Origin: an uncultured Flavobacteriales bacterium
GTDB lineage: Bacteria; Bacteroidota; Bacteroidia; Flavobacteriales; Crocinitomicaceae
Length of the DNA: 41,909 nucleotides
Assembly: GCA_946479985.1 (NCBI GenBank)
Contig: CAMLIF010000020.1
Span: 1 to 41,909 of the forward strand
Direction of reading: 5' to 3'
Shown here: in pieces, positions 26,148-34,733 of the stretch
Layout of the letters: each line of letters opens with the position of its first letter
Position numbering within the stretch: the stretch's first letter is position 1
The notes under the pieces: model-generated
What the model saw: only the letters and a program-made list of their open reading frames with translations
What the model was told of the DNA's origin: nothing
Database searches by the model: none
Translations under genes and position numbers: made by a program

Positions 26148-26280
26148 GCCGTTTTTCTTTCTTTTAACTACCTGTTTCATTACTAGCTGATTGTGCTGCT
26201 TTGTCTCGCTTTTTTAATGGAAACAGATCCGCTCTCGACCGAAATTGTTCATAATCTTTTGATGTGAAGTGAAAAGCGGG

Positions 26281-26311
26281 TTGACATTGACAAACCTAGT
26301 TTTTATATTTG
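26281..26311 (+). promoter_or_regulatory. Promoter of secDF
   Basis: TTGAC at 26281-26285 and TATATTTG at 26304-26311, with 20 nt between TTG and the -7 box. It is a full match to the Bacteroidota consensus, 23 nt upstream of the ATG. Confidence 0.75.
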
Positions 26312-26334
26312 CGGGCTTAAAAAATTAAGAATAA

Positions 26335-29300
26335 ATGCGTAATAAAGGATTTTTCTGGTTTCTAACCATCTTGTTAACTGCGGTTTGTTTGTATCAATTG
26401 TCATTCACATACTATGCGTTAGATGTGGAGAAACAAGCTGAGAAGACAGCCCAATCCCGTGCCAGAGAAGCACAAGAACAAGCAAAAACAACTAATAACA
26501 TCTTCGTACTCGCTTCAGGGGATTCAATTGATTTCAACCGTCCGGAAGGAATGGAAATGGCGAAAGCTGCTTTCATGAATGAAATTCTAAAAGAGAAAGC
26601 TGAATCTAAAGTTTATCCTGGTTTCGGATACAACTACACGGAAGTGAAGAACAGATCATTGGCTTTTGGTTTGGACTTAGTCGGGGGTATGAGTGTTACT
26701 TTGGAAATTTCAGTTCCTGAATTGATTTTGAGCTATGCTCAACGCCAGGATGATTTGAACTTTAAGATTCCTTACGATAAAGCGTATAGAATTCATACAA
26801 CGAGAGGTGGAGATTTCATCGAAGTGTTCATGGATCAATACGAACGTAAAAACGGTAACCGCAAATTAGTTCGTGACCTGGATTTGACGGAAGTAAATGA
26901 ATTGTCAATTAATTCTTCGAACGATGAGGTAGCTCAATACTTTAGAGATAAAGTTGCAAGTTCAATGGAAGGTGTTGAACAGATCATGAGCAACCGTATC
27001 AACCAATTCGGTGTAGCACAGCCAAATATTCAGAAAGAAAGCGGTTCAAATCGTTTATATATTGAATTACCGGGTGTTCAGGACGAGGCGACTGTAGCTT
27101 CCAAATTGATTTCATCTGCGAACCTAGAATTCTTTGAAACATATCCGATCCAGGAAATGCAGGGGTTTCTTGCTCAGATCAATATGATGTCGCAGCGTGG
27201 TGAGATCAAAATTGATCAATCGGATCTTTTCGAAACAACAGCTGTCGATACAACTTTAAGTACGGAAGAGCAGGCTGCAATGAAAAAAATAAACGATTCC
27301 GTTGCGAAACGTAAGAATGATTCAATTGCAGAGGCTAAAACGAAAGCTGCCGGTCCGTCTAAAAACAAAGGCTTATTGGAATATCTGAAACCAAGTCCTG
27401 CAGGAGTTGGTGAAGTTGCCCCTGAAAACAGAGACGAAGTAAATGCTATCTTCAACAGACCGGATATTAAAGCTTCTATTCCGAAAGGATTGCGTTTTAT
27501 GTGGTCTGCTAAACCTGAAGACGGAAGCCGTTCAAAAGAAAAAGTTTACGTCTTATACGCTATCAAAGTTCCTGAAGACGGAAAAGCGAAAGTGGGTGGT
27601 TCGGATATTAAAAATGCTAACAGAGGTTATGACCAGCAGGCTCGTAAAAACACTGTAAACCTTCAAATGACTTTTGACGGTCAAGAGAAATGGGGAGCAA
27701 TGACGTCGGAGAACGTTGGGAAAATAGTTGCAATTACGATGGATAATGTAGTTTATTCTGCACCAAACGTAATGAGCGCAATTACAAGTGGATCTACACA
27801 GATTTCCGGAAGTTTCTCTGCAGAAGATGCAACGGATCTTGCCGGAATTTTGAACGGTGGTGCACTTCCTGCTCCATGTGTTATTAAAGACTTAACGAAA
27901 GTTGGACCAACGATTGGAGCAGAAAACTCTTCGTCAGGTCTAATTTCATTCGCATTTGCATTCCTTGCAGTATTCATTTATATGTACTTCTACTACGGTA
28001 AAGGAGGTTTGGTAGCTAACCTTGCTCTTTTGGTCAACGTAGTATTGATCTTCGGATGTTTAGCGTCATTTGGAGCTGTCTTAACATTGGCTGGTATCGC
28101 AGGTATTGTATTAACAATTGGTACGGCGGTCGATGCGAATATTCTCATCTTCGAACGTGTTAAGGAGGAGAAAGCGCTTGGTAAGTCAACTGAAGAAGCG
28201 GTTCGCGTTGGTAACGCGAAAGCATTGCCTTCTATCATTGATGCGAACATGACTCACTTATTGGTTGCTGTGATTTTGAAAATCTTCGGAACTGGAGAGA
28301 TCGAATCATTCGCTACAACATTGATCGTAGGTATCTTTACTTCTGTATTCTCTGCAATTATCATTGCCAAGTTGATTATCACAAGTCAATTGGAGAAAGG
28401 AAAAGATGTTACTTTCGGAACAAAATACACTCACAATTTATTCAGCAACTTCCATTTTGACTGGATCGGAAAACGTAAATATTTCTACGCATTCTCTATC
28501 CTTATCACAATCGCAGGTGTTGCTTCATTACTTACCCGTAAGTTGAATCCTTCAGTAGAATTTACTGGCGGTAGAACATACGGAGTATTGATCGACAAAC
28601 CGGGTGATGTAGATAAGATTGAAGAAGGATTAGCTATTGTTTTCATTGAGAAAGGTAAAACGGAGCCAGCTTCAGTTGAGGTTAAAACAAAATCGAACGA
28701 TTACAATTTAGAGATTACAACAAACTTCATGCTTTCCGACGATGGTGCTACACCATTGGTTGAAGAAAAATTGAAGGAAGGTTTGGATAAAATGAAAGCT
28801 GATATCGGTGAATATAAAATCACCAACTTCCGAATGATTTCTGCTTCTGTTTCTGATGAGTTGTGGACTTCAGCCGTGAAAGCAATTTCATTGGCATTGC
28901 TTGCTATCTTCCTATATATCTTCATCCGATTCGGACAATGGCAGTACTCTTTGGGTGCGATCATCGGATTGGCGCATGACGTTTTAGTGGTTCTTTCGGT
29001 ATTCTCTTTGTTACACGGTATTCTTCCGTTCAACATGGATATCAACCAGGCGTTCATTGCTGCAATTCTAACAGTCATCGGTTACTCCATGAATGATACC
29101 GTCATTGTATTCGATAGGATCCGTGAGAGCTTGAATTTCGATAAAGGACAGCATGAAGCGAAAGGAGTAATCAATGAGGCATTGAACAAAACGTTGAGTC
29201 GTACATTCAATACATCCATGATCTTATTCGTTGTATTGTTGATCATGTTCATCTTCGGTGGACCGGCAATCAAAGGATTCTTGTTCGCTCTATTGATCGG

Positions 29301-29397
29301 GGTTGTTATCGGGACATACTCATCATTGTGTGTTGCAACACCAATTCTGATTGACTTCACGAAAACCTTCAAAACTAAAGGTGATAAGAAGAAGTAG
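26335..29397 (+). CDS. secDF: Fused protein translocase SecD-SecF
   Basis: 1020 residues: both subunits in one chain, as is normal in Bacteroidota. It uses the proton gradient to complete Sec export. SecD half: first helix at 6-28, GLDLVGGMSVTLEI near 114-127, a periplasmic P1 domain with an insertion of Ala/Lys-rich residues (about 320-350), NRINQFGVAQPNIQ, then five helices with the D4 motif GTAVDANILIFERVKEE. SecF half from about 710: FTGGRTYGVLI, P4-like segment, and the second motif GYSMNDTVIVFDRIRE. The C terminus is cytoplasmic and Lys-rich. The upstream promoter and downstream hairpin make it a single-gene unit. It may matter here because many neighbours have signal peptides or T9SS signals. 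Confidence 0.96.
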   Translation: MRNKGFFWFLTILLTAVCLYQLSFTYYALDVEKQAEKTAQSRAREAQEQAKTTNNIFVLASGDSIDFNRPEGMEMAKAAFMNEILKEKAESKVYPGFGYNYTEVKNRSLAFGLDLVGGMSVTLEISVPELILSYAQRQDDLNFKIPYDKAYRIHTTRGGDFIEVFMDQYERKNGNRKLVRDLDLTEVNELSINSSNDEVAQYFRDKVASSMEGVEQIMSNRINQFGVAQPNIQKESGSNRLYIELPGVQDEATVASKLISSANLEFFETYPIQEMQGFLAQINMMSQRGEIKIDQSDLFETTAVDTTLSTEEQAAMKKINDSVAKRKNDSIAEAKTKAAGPSKNKGLLEYLKPSPAGVGEVAPENRDEVNAIFNRPDIKASIPKGLRFMWSAKPEDGSRSKEKVYVLYAIKVPEDGKAKVGGSDIKNANRGYDQQARKNTVNLQMTFDGQEKWGAMTSENVGKIVAITMDNVVYSAPNVMSAITSGSTQISGSFSAEDATDLAGILNGGALPAPCVIKDLTKVGPTIGAENSSSGLISFAFAFLAVFIYMYFYYGKGGLVANLALLVNVVLIFGCLASFGAVLTLAGIAGIVLTIGTAVDANILIFERVKEEKALGKSTEEAVRVGNAKALPSIIDANMTHLLVAVILKIFGTGEIESFATTLIVGIFTSVFSAIIIAKLIITSQLEKGKDVTFGTKYTHNLFSNFHFDWIGKRKYFYAFSILITIAGVASLLTRKLNPSVEFTGGRTYGVLIDKPGDVDKIEEGLAIVFIEKGKTEPASVEVKTKSNDYNLEITTNFMLSDDGATPLVEEKLKEGLDKMKADIGEYKITNFRMISASVSDELWTSAVKAISLALLAIFLYIFIRFGQWQYSLGAIIGLAHDVLVVLSVFSLLHGILPFNMDINQAFIAAILTVIGYSMNDTVIVFDRIRESLNFDKGQHEAKGVINEALNKTLSRTFNTSMILFVVLLIMFIFGGPAIKGFLFALLIGVVIGTYSSLCVATPILIDFTKTFKTKGDKKK

Positions 29398-29444
29398 TCT
29401 TAATATGACTACTGATAGTTGAGAATTTATAAAATTCAATATAG

Positions 29445-29477
29445 AAAAGGTTGTTCATTTTGGACAACCTTTTTTTG
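29445..29477 (+). terminator. secDF terminator
   Basis: Stem AAAAGGTTGT/ACAACCTTTT with a 9-nt loop, followed by a T-run (T7 at 29470-29476), about 50 nt after the secDF stop. Confidence 0.88.
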
Positions 29478-29554
29478 TTTGTTCTTTTTGTTGAAAAAGC
29501 CTTGCGCAGGATCGGGGATTCTCGGCTACGTATATATATGTCAAATGCTTACTG

Positions 29555-30925
29555 TTATAGCCTTTTCTTGGCCAAATCAGGATGCTTGCGCAGGAAATAA
29601 CGCAAAATGGTGCGCGTGTCTTTGTCTTCCGGTCTGAGATCAATAAAACGTTTCCATTGTTCTGTTGATTTTTTGAAAATGAAGAACGGAACGAAACCAA
29701 AACCACGGTAAGAGCCGTTTTCAATCCAAACTACCGATTTCTCGCTTTTTTCCCTTCCGGGTTCAACGATAAAAAATGCTTCGTCGTCAAAGGTTAAATT
29801 CTGAATAATTTGCTTAATACGTTCGTTATAGCTCTCAGGCGTTTCTTCCTGCACACAGGCACCAAAACATTTCTTTACCTGGTAACCGAAGCACGAACTG
29901 AACGATTTTTCAATTCCGCAGAGCTTGAGGCATAAATGGTGATTTGCATTCAACAAGTGAATATAATCTGTTGCTTCGCGTTTACTGCTGAAAGTTGTAA
30001 GGGGAAGCAAGCTGTTTTTAGTAAGTCGGTCAACGAATAGCTGTTTATAGCCATGTCCGTCTTCGAAATAGAATAATCCGTAAGAGAAATTGCTTTTGCG
30101 AAGCGCACGGTTATAGAGTGGTTTATGTGCTTTTATAAGTTCCGATTCGTAAAGCAGGGCAATTAATTCAGATCCGGTTAATTCGAACTCAATTCGTGCA
30201 ATTTCCTGGCGCATAGTTTCGCCTTTCATTGTTTTACTGTTCTTCAGATGCTGATCTATCCGTTTCCGGATGTGCTTACTTTTACCAATGTAGATTAACT
30301 GGTTTACATCATTGTAAAACTTATAGATTCCCGGCTTATTCGGTATTTCTTCCAGTTCCTCCAAATCGAGGTTCGGATGCAGCATTTTCGGATTAATATC
30401 TTCCTGGATAAATGTTGCGAGTCCTTTAGCATCTTTTTCAATCAGTAAAGTGAACAGCTCGGCAGTTGCTTCTGCATCTCCGCCTGCACGGTGCCGGCCA
30501 TTAATTGAAATACCAAGCTCTCTGGTTAGTTTTCCGAGACTGTAGGAAAGATAACCCGGAATTACATACCGTGCGGCGCGAACCGTACAGAGGTGTTGTC
30601 TGCGGTAGTCAAAACCGAGTGTTTTAAATTCGGAACGAATCATTCCGTAATCGAAAGCAACATTGTGCGCAACAAAAACGCAGTCTTCGGTAAATTCAAT
30701 AAAATGCTTAGCTATTTCGAAGAATTTGGGTGCATCTTTCACCATTTTGTCGTTGATACCGGTTAGTCGTGAAATAAACTCCGGAATCGGAATTTCAGGG
30801 TTCACCAGAGTGATAAACGAATCAATGACTTTTTCGCCATCGTGTTTATATACCGCTAGTTCTGTTATTTTCGACTGTTTGGTTGATCCACCCGTGGTCT
30901 CAACATCAATAATTGCATAATGCAT
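29555..30925 (-). CDS. DnaQ-like exonuclease fused to GIY-YIG nuclease (Cho/UvrC-like)
   Basis: 456 residues. N-terminal DEDDh 3'-5' exonuclease: IIDVETTGG (D7, E9), HNVAFDYG (H88, D93) and HRAGGDA (H145, D150). Then a GIY-YIG endonuclease (about 195-280): NKPGIYKF (199-201), LIYIGKS (212-214), the basic KHIRKRIDQH, and ELIALLYESELIKAHKPLYN with the conserved Glu. The C-terminal ~170 residues match the UvrC/Cho-like accessory region, with a cysteine cluster (CLKLCG, CFGYQVKKCFGAC). Known in many Bacteroidota and likely to act in DNA repair; the true substrate is unknown. The gene stands alone, convergent with secDF. Confidence 0.9.
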   Translation of the reverse strand: MHYAIIDVETTGGSTKQSKITELAVYKHDGEKVIDSFITLVNPEIPIPEFISRLTGINDKMVKDAPKFFEIAKHFIEFTEDCVFVAHNVAFDYGMIRSEFKTLGFDYRRQHLCTVRAARYVIPGYLSYSLGKLTRELGISINGRHRAGGDAEATAELFTLLIEKDAKGLATFIQEDINPKMLHPNLDLEELEEIPNKPGIYKFYNDVNQLIYIGKSKHIRKRIDQHLKNSKTMKGETMRQEIARIEFELTGSELIALLYESELIKAHKPLYNRALRKSNFSYGLFYFEDGHGYKQLFVDRLTKNSLLPLTTFSSKREATDYIHLLNANHHLCLKLCGIEKSFSSCFGYQVKKCFGACVQEETPESYNERIKQIIQNLTFDDEAFFIVEPGREKSEKSVVWIENGSYRGFGFVPFFIFKKSTEQWKRFIDLRPEDKDTRTILRYFLRKHPDLAKKRL

Positions 30926-31056
30926 TGTGCTAAGTTAAGAAGAAAAATCGTTGGTTTTGTTGGTGTTTTCGACTAATTGGGCGTTGCAGCTCATGAGTTT
31001 TACCGATTGAATGTTTAATCGGGAAGTAGAAACAACAGGCTAATTTATTATTTCCT

Positions 31057-31064
31057 TACCTTTG
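31057..31064 (+). promoter_or_regulatory. -7 box (TACCTTTG) of the 84-residue gene
   Basis: An exact match to TAnnTTTG, 18 nt upstream of the ATG at 31083. No TTG is found at the expected -33 distance. Confidence 0.55.
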
Positions 31065-31082
31065 TCAAAAATTAAATAGAAT

Positions 31083-31337
31083 ATGGCAAGTAAGCGCACC
31101 ATTAAAAAAGCATTGAACGGAATGATTATCGACGTTCTTGATGAATGTTTTTCAGTTCAGTTATATGATGAATCCAAGACTGAGTCAACAGAGAAATTGA
31201 TTGAAGAAGCATTGACTTTCGGTGACGATGTGTTGGCTAAAATTCACCAGGCAAAAACGAAAAAAGATTATCCTGCAATTTACCAGGCAATGGAAGATAA
31301 AGGAGTATACTTTGTAACTGAATTGAACGGATTGTAA
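31083..31337 (+). CDS. Small conserved Bacteroidota protein, function unknown
   Basis: 84 residues, soluble, acidic and helical (MASKRTIKKALNGMIIDVLDECF..., ending FVTELNGL), with no signal peptide. I recall similar short proteins (MASKR...KKAI...DECFSVQL) in other Flavobacteria, but I do not know a function. Strongly supported as a real gene: it has its own TAnnTTTG promoter and a rho-independent terminator directly after it, so it forms a complete monocistronic unit. Confidence 0.85.
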   Translation: MASKRTIKKALNGMIIDVLDECFSVQLYDESKTESTEKLIEEALTFGDDVLAKIHQAKTKKDYPAIYQAMEDKGVYFVTELNGL

Positions 31338-31354
31338 TTAATCCTTTTGGTATT

Positions 31355-31388
31355 AGCCCTGTTCGCGAAAGTGAGCGGGGCTTTTTTA
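31355..31388 (+). terminator. Terminator of the 84-residue gene
   Basis: AGCCCTGTTCGC-GAAA-GTGAGCGGGGCT stem with wobble pairs and a GAAA loop, followed by a T-run (TTTTTT), about 17 nt after the stop codon. Confidence 0.85.
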
Positions 31389-31484
31389 TTAATTGAAAAT
31401 TCCAAAATTGAAAATGTAAAAGTAGCAGAGCTTCTATTGTGAATGTTGAGTTGGTTTCTTGTTACTGAAAGACCTTTTCAATTT

Positions 31485-31976
31485 TCAATTTATGAGGGGT
31501 TTCGCCATCCACAGATCACAGGCAAAATGCCCTGAATCACCGTAAGGTTTATCCAGGTATTTAAATCCAAGTTGCTCATATAAACCAACTGCTACGTGCA
31601 GCTCGGGAAGTGTTTCCAGATAAATTTCAGTGTAGCCTTCATCTATCGCCTGCTCAAAGCACAATTCCATCAATCGTTTTCCAATTCCTGTTCCTCTCAT
31701 AGAAGTGGCGACATACAGTTTTACGAGTTCGGTACATCCGTCGGGCATTCCTTTGGTTGGAAAAATACCGCATCCGCCTACAATTTTATTATTTACAACT
31801 GCAATATTGTAATACGATTTTGGCGTTCTGAACAGTTCATAGAGATGATCGGTTGTTGGATCAGTGAAAACGGTTCCTGGCTTGTTTGCATCAAATTCGG
31901 TGAGTACATTTCGGATTAATTCAGCAATTTCCTTATTGTCCTGAAGTTCAATTGGTCGAATTAGAATATGATGCAT
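31485..31976 (-). CDS. GNAT-family N-acetyltransferase
   Basis: 163 residues. GNAT fold: motif A is VATSMRGTGIGKRLMELC (acetyl-CoA pyrophosphate loop RGTGIG), preceded by a strand GCTELVKLYV and followed by EIYLETLPELHVAVGLYEQLGFKYL (motif B). This is the normal length for a single-domain enzyme. Acceptor unknown; the PDGCTELVKLYV signature is typical of a broad bacterial/eukaryotic GNAT subgroup. It is convergent with the 84-residue gene; its last bases overlap one of several ATTGAAAAT/ATTTTCAAT repeats in the 31391-31490 gap. Confidence 0.9.
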   Translation of the reverse strand: MHHILIRPIELQDNKEIAELIRNVLTEFDANKPGTVFTDPTTDHLYELFRTPKSYYNIAVVNNKIVGGCGIFPTKGMPDGCTELVKLYVATSMRGTGIGKRLMELCFEQAIDEGYTEIYLETLPELHVAVGLYEQLGFKYLDKPYGDSGHFACDLWMAKPLIN

Positions 31977-32119
31977 AAGGGTTGTTTAATCGAGTTTTGT
32001 TGTACCGTGAAGTTAAGCAGAAATTCGTTTAACTGCAATTTATCAGCTTTCATAGTAAGAAAGTGACAGGTTTCTGAAATTAATAAGGATTCAAACTGCT
32101 GCTGCGAGTTGAATATTGG

Positions 32120-32127
32120 TATTTTTG
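32120..32127 (+). promoter_or_regulatory. -7 box (TATTTTTG) of lhgO
   Basis: An exact TAnnTTTG match ending 14 nt before the ATG at 32142. It lies inside a longer open frame that begins at 32109, so it supports the later start. Confidence 0.6.
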
Positions 32128-32141
32128 CCAAAAAAAGAGAA

Positions 32142-33353
32142 ATGGCTTACGATGTAGCAATTATTGGTGGAGGAATTGTAGGAGCGGCAACCTTTTATAA
32201 GTTTCAAAGCAGATACCCCGATCTTTCAATCGTTTTAATTGAGAAGGAGAATGGATTGGCAAACCATCAAACCGGGAATAATTCGGGAGTAATACACTCA
32301 GGATTGTACTATAAACCGGGATCTCTGAAAGCAAAGAATTGTGTTGCCGGCCGGCATGAATTGGTTGCTTTTGCTAAAGAACATCACATTGCACACGATG
32401 TATGCGGAAAAGTGGTTGTTGCTGTGAATGAAGCTGAGCTTCCTCACATGGACAAAATTTTTCAGAACGGATTGGAGAATAATACCGAAGGAATTGAAAT
32501 GATTGATGCGAAACGCGTAAAGGAAATTGAACCTTACGTGGAAAGTATCGGTGGAATTTGGGTTCCGTGTACCGGAATTATTGATTTCAGAGGTGCAACC
32601 GAAAAAATGGCTGAAATTGCACTGTCGATGCAGTCAAAAAGTGCCATGAAACTGGGCTACGAAGTAATTGGTATCGAACGGACCGAAGAAAAAACAACTG
32701 TTATCACCAATAAAGAGAACATCGAGGCTAAGTTTTTGATCTTCTGTGGCGGTTTACAGGCCGATCGCCTGGCGAAAAAAGATGGTGTCAAACTGAAAGA
32801 AAAAGTAGTTGGCTTCCGGGGCGACTACTACGAATTGACAGAAGAAGCAAAACATAAAGTTAAAAATCTGATTTATCCTGTTCCGAATCCTGACTTCCCT
32901 TTCCTGGGAGTTCACTTTACACGAATGACGAATGGAGAAATAGAATGCGGTCCGAATGCGGTATTCACATTTAAACGGGAAGGATACAAGAAAACGGATT
33001 TCTCTTTCCGTGATACCGTTGATGCGCTTTCTTATCGTGGAACATGGAACTTATTCTTCCAAAATATGCGATTTGGGATTGATGAATACCGTCGCGCATT
33101 TTCAAAACGTTTGTTCCTGAAAACACTACAGCGTATGATTCCAAGTTTGACTATGGAAGACATTCATCCCGGCAGAGCAGGAGTTAGAGCTATGCTTTTG
33201 GCACAGGATGGCGATACCCGCGACGATTTTCGTTTTGAATTTCATGCCAACTCGGTTCATGTTTTGAATGCTCCGTCTCCTGCGGCAACAGCTTGTCTGG
33301 CAATTGGCGGCCAGATCGTAGATGAAGCTGAGAAACATTTTGGGTTGAAGTAG
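32142..33353 (+). CDS. lhgO: L-2-hydroxyglutarate oxidase
   Basis: 403 residues. FAD-dependent oxidase/dehydrogenase that returns L-2-hydroxyglutarate to 2-oxoglutarate. The N-terminal Rossmann motif AIIGGGIVGAATFYKF lies at about residues 6-21, then the family motif NNSGVIHSGLYYKPGSLKA, CGKVVVA, GFRGDYYEL and VHFTRMTNGEIECGPNAV; the C terminus has HVLNAPSPAATACLAIG. Full family length. The start was moved to ATG 32142: a -7 promoter box sits upstream of it and the extra 11 residues are absent from the family. It forms a probable monocistronic unit. Confidence 0.93.
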   Translation: MAYDVAIIGGGIVGAATFYKFQSRYPDLSIVLIEKENGLANHQTGNNSGVIHSGLYYKPGSLKAKNCVAGRHELVAFAKEHHIAHDVCGKVVVAVNEAELPHMDKIFQNGLENNTEGIEMIDAKRVKEIEPYVESIGGIWVPCTGIIDFRGATEKMAEIALSMQSKSAMKLGYEVIGIERTEEKTTVITNKENIEAKFLIFCGGLQADRLAKKDGVKLKEKVVGFRGDYYELTEEAKHKVKNLIYPVPNPDFPFLGVHFTRMTNGEIECGPNAVFTFKREGYKKTDFSFRDTVDALSYRGTWNLFFQNMRFGIDEYRRAFSKRLFLKTLQRMIPSLTMEDIHPGRAGVRAMLLAQDGDTRDDFRFEFHANSVHVLNAPSPAATACLAIGGQIVDEAEKHFGLK

Positions 33354-33359
33354 GGTCAA

Positions 33360-33650
33360 TTACTTCAGCATCAATTTCAGAAGATCAATGCTATCAGGTT
33401 TTAGCGTTACATAATAGGCGTTTTCTGCATATTCCAGATGAATCAAATCTGCATGTTTCAATCTGTACACATGATTGTGAATGGTTGACGTAGATAGTTT
33501 CAATAGTTTTGCAAGATCAGTGTTTCTAAATGTCCCATTGTTTAATAGTTTCAGGATCATTTTAGCTCTTGCTGGATGTGCCAATGCGTTGCATATTTGG
33601 GCTATTAACAGTTCCTCGTAGGAATAATCCGCATCTTTTCTTGCTCCCAT
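33360..33650 (-). CDS. ArsR-type winged-helix transcriptional regulator
   Basis: 96 residues, winged-helix fold: helices around ICNALAHPARAKMILKLL, recognition helix FRNTDLAKLLKLSTSTIHNHVYRL, then wing LIHLEYAENAYYVTL. No metal-binding cysteine motif of the ELCVCDL type is seen, so a metal sensor is unlikely; the effector is unknown. It ends 6 nt after the lhgO stop (convergent) and is divergent from yaaA across a gap with palindromes at 33745-33802, so it may control yaaA and itself (inference). Confidence 0.85.
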   Translation of the reverse strand: MGARKDADYSYEELLIAQICNALAHPARAKMILKLLNNGTFRNTDLAKLLKLSTSTIHNHVYRLKHADLIHLEYAENAYYVTLKPDSIDLLKLMLK

Positions 33651-33744
33651 ATTTTCTTTGATTTAGTTAAATAATTTTGAACTTTCCTATATAAGATAGT
33701 CAAAAAGTTGATTTCGAGAATTATGGAAACCAATAAATTTCGAA

Positions 33745-33802
33745 TTCTCTAATTGGAAAAATCCCGAATTATCAAATTCAGTAATTAGAGAAATTTCTAA
33801 TT
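33745..33802. promoter_or_regulatory. Candidate operator palindromes between the ArsR-like gene and yaaA
   Basis: TTCTCTAATT (33745-33754) is inverted as AATTAGAGAA (33783-33792). The second site is itself part of a near-perfect 20-bp palindrome, AATTAGAGAAATTTCTAATT (33783-33802). Lying between divergent genes, one of which encodes a winged-helix regulator, it is a natural candidate operator. The gap is A+T rich, so chance symmetry is possible. Confidence 0.45.
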
Positions 33803-33918
33803 CGCTATATTACGAAAACTCTCCATTTCATGGGACTTACAGATGTGCCTTGAGATTTTTCACCAACAAAAAACCACATATCTTCAATCTTCGTAACTTC
33901 ACCGATCAAACAGATAAT

Positions 33919-34683
33919 ATGAAAATCCTCATTTCACCGGCAAAGTCCATTAACGAATCATGTGTGTTTGATTCACTGAATTTCACACAGCCTGTTTTTG
34001 CGAAAGAAGCCAACAAACTAGTGACAAAACTCAAGAAATTCAAGCCGAAACAGTTGATGGATCTCATGCATATTTCAGCCGATATTGCTGATTTAAATGT
34101 GTCGCGTTATAAAAACTGGTATTTGTCGGCTGAACCGACTGAAGAGGTCAGACCAGCTGGATTTTTATTCACCGGTGAAGTATACCGCGGATTGGATTTT
34201 GCTTCGTTATCTGAAAGCGAAATGCAGCGTGCTCAGAAGCAATTGCGGATTCTTTCCGGAATGTATGGCTTACTGAAACCATTCGACTTAATGTATCCGT
34301 ATCGCCTGGAAATGGGAACAAAACTGGAGGTGAATGATAAAATTAAAAACCTGTATGCCTTTTGGGGTGATAAACTGACGAAATCTTTGCTGAAAGAAAC
34401 GGCAAAACAAGAAGTAATTGTGAATTTGGCAAGTAATGAATACGCGAAAGCCATTTTGTGGAAATCTATAAAACAACAGGTGGTAACTCCTGTTTTTAAA
34501 GAGTTTAAGAATGGCGAATACAAGGTTGTGATGACATATGCGAAACATGCACGTGGCACAATGACCCGTTATATTATACAGGAAAAATGTGAAATTGCTG
34601 AAGATTTGAAAGGGTTCAATGCAGATGGTTATTCCTACGATGAAAAACAAAGTACCGCGGAAGAATTTGTCTTTGTTCGGTAA
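33919..34683 (+). CDS. yaaA: Peroxide stress protein YaaA
   Basis: 254 residues, the usual length for YaaA/DUF328, which limits free iron and oxidative DNA damage during peroxide stress. It begins MKILISPAKSIN and contains RVFTGEVYRGLDF-like residues (FTGEVYRGL), ILSGMYGLLKPFDLMYPYRLEMGT, VNLASNEYAKA and the C-terminal AKHARGTMTRYI. The start was taken at ATG 33919; the longer frame from 33850 has a 23-residue extension foreign to the family. It is divergent from the ArsR-like gene. The ClC gene begins 50 nt downstream with its own promoter. Confidence 0.93.
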   Translation: MKILISPAKSINESCVFDSLNFTQPVFAKEANKLVTKLKKFKPKQLMDLMHISADIADLNVSRYKNWYLSAEPTEEVRPAGFLFTGEVYRGLDFASLSESEMQRAQKQLRILSGMYGLLKPFDLMYPYRLEMGTKLEVNDKIKNLYAFWGDKLTKSLLKETAKQEVIVNLASNEYAKAILWKSIKQQVVTPVFKEFKNGEYKVVMTYAKHARGTMTRYIIQEKCEIAEDLKGFNADGYSYDEKQSTAEEFVFVR

Positions 34684-34722
34684 TTTCGAATTTTGAATGC
34701 CTGCTGGTTAAGATTGAAATTG

Positions 34723-34730
34723 TAACTTTG
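34723..34730 (+). promoter_or_regulatory. -7 box (TAACTTTG) of the ClC gene
   Basis: An exact TAnnTTTG match; counting the box as -11 to -4, +1 falls on the A of the ATG at 34734. This suggests a leaderless or nearly leaderless mRNA. CTG, not TTG, is at the expected -33 position. Confidence 0.5.
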
Positions 34731-34733
34731 AAC

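Noticed and set aside
26148..26334. Gap before secDF, checked for a terminator of the GT4 gene or a small ORF
   Set aside because: T-rich tracts are present but no matching stem; only the secDF promoter is convincing.
31003..31022. Hairpin CCGATT-N8-AATCGG ahead of the 84-residue gene
   Set aside because: Short stem with no T-run and no positional link to a promoter element; could be chance.
31391..31490. ATTGAAAAT direct and inverted copies between convergent genes as a mobile-element remnant
   Set aside because: Copies are 9-10 bp of A/T-rich sequence with no target duplication or transposase remnant.
32109..32141. N-terminal extension of LhgO (also of YaaA at 33850, GT2 at 21780, YwqK-like at 23278)
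   Set aside because: Each extension crosses a promoter box or the previous gene, or adds residues before the conserved N terminus; the later ATG was used.
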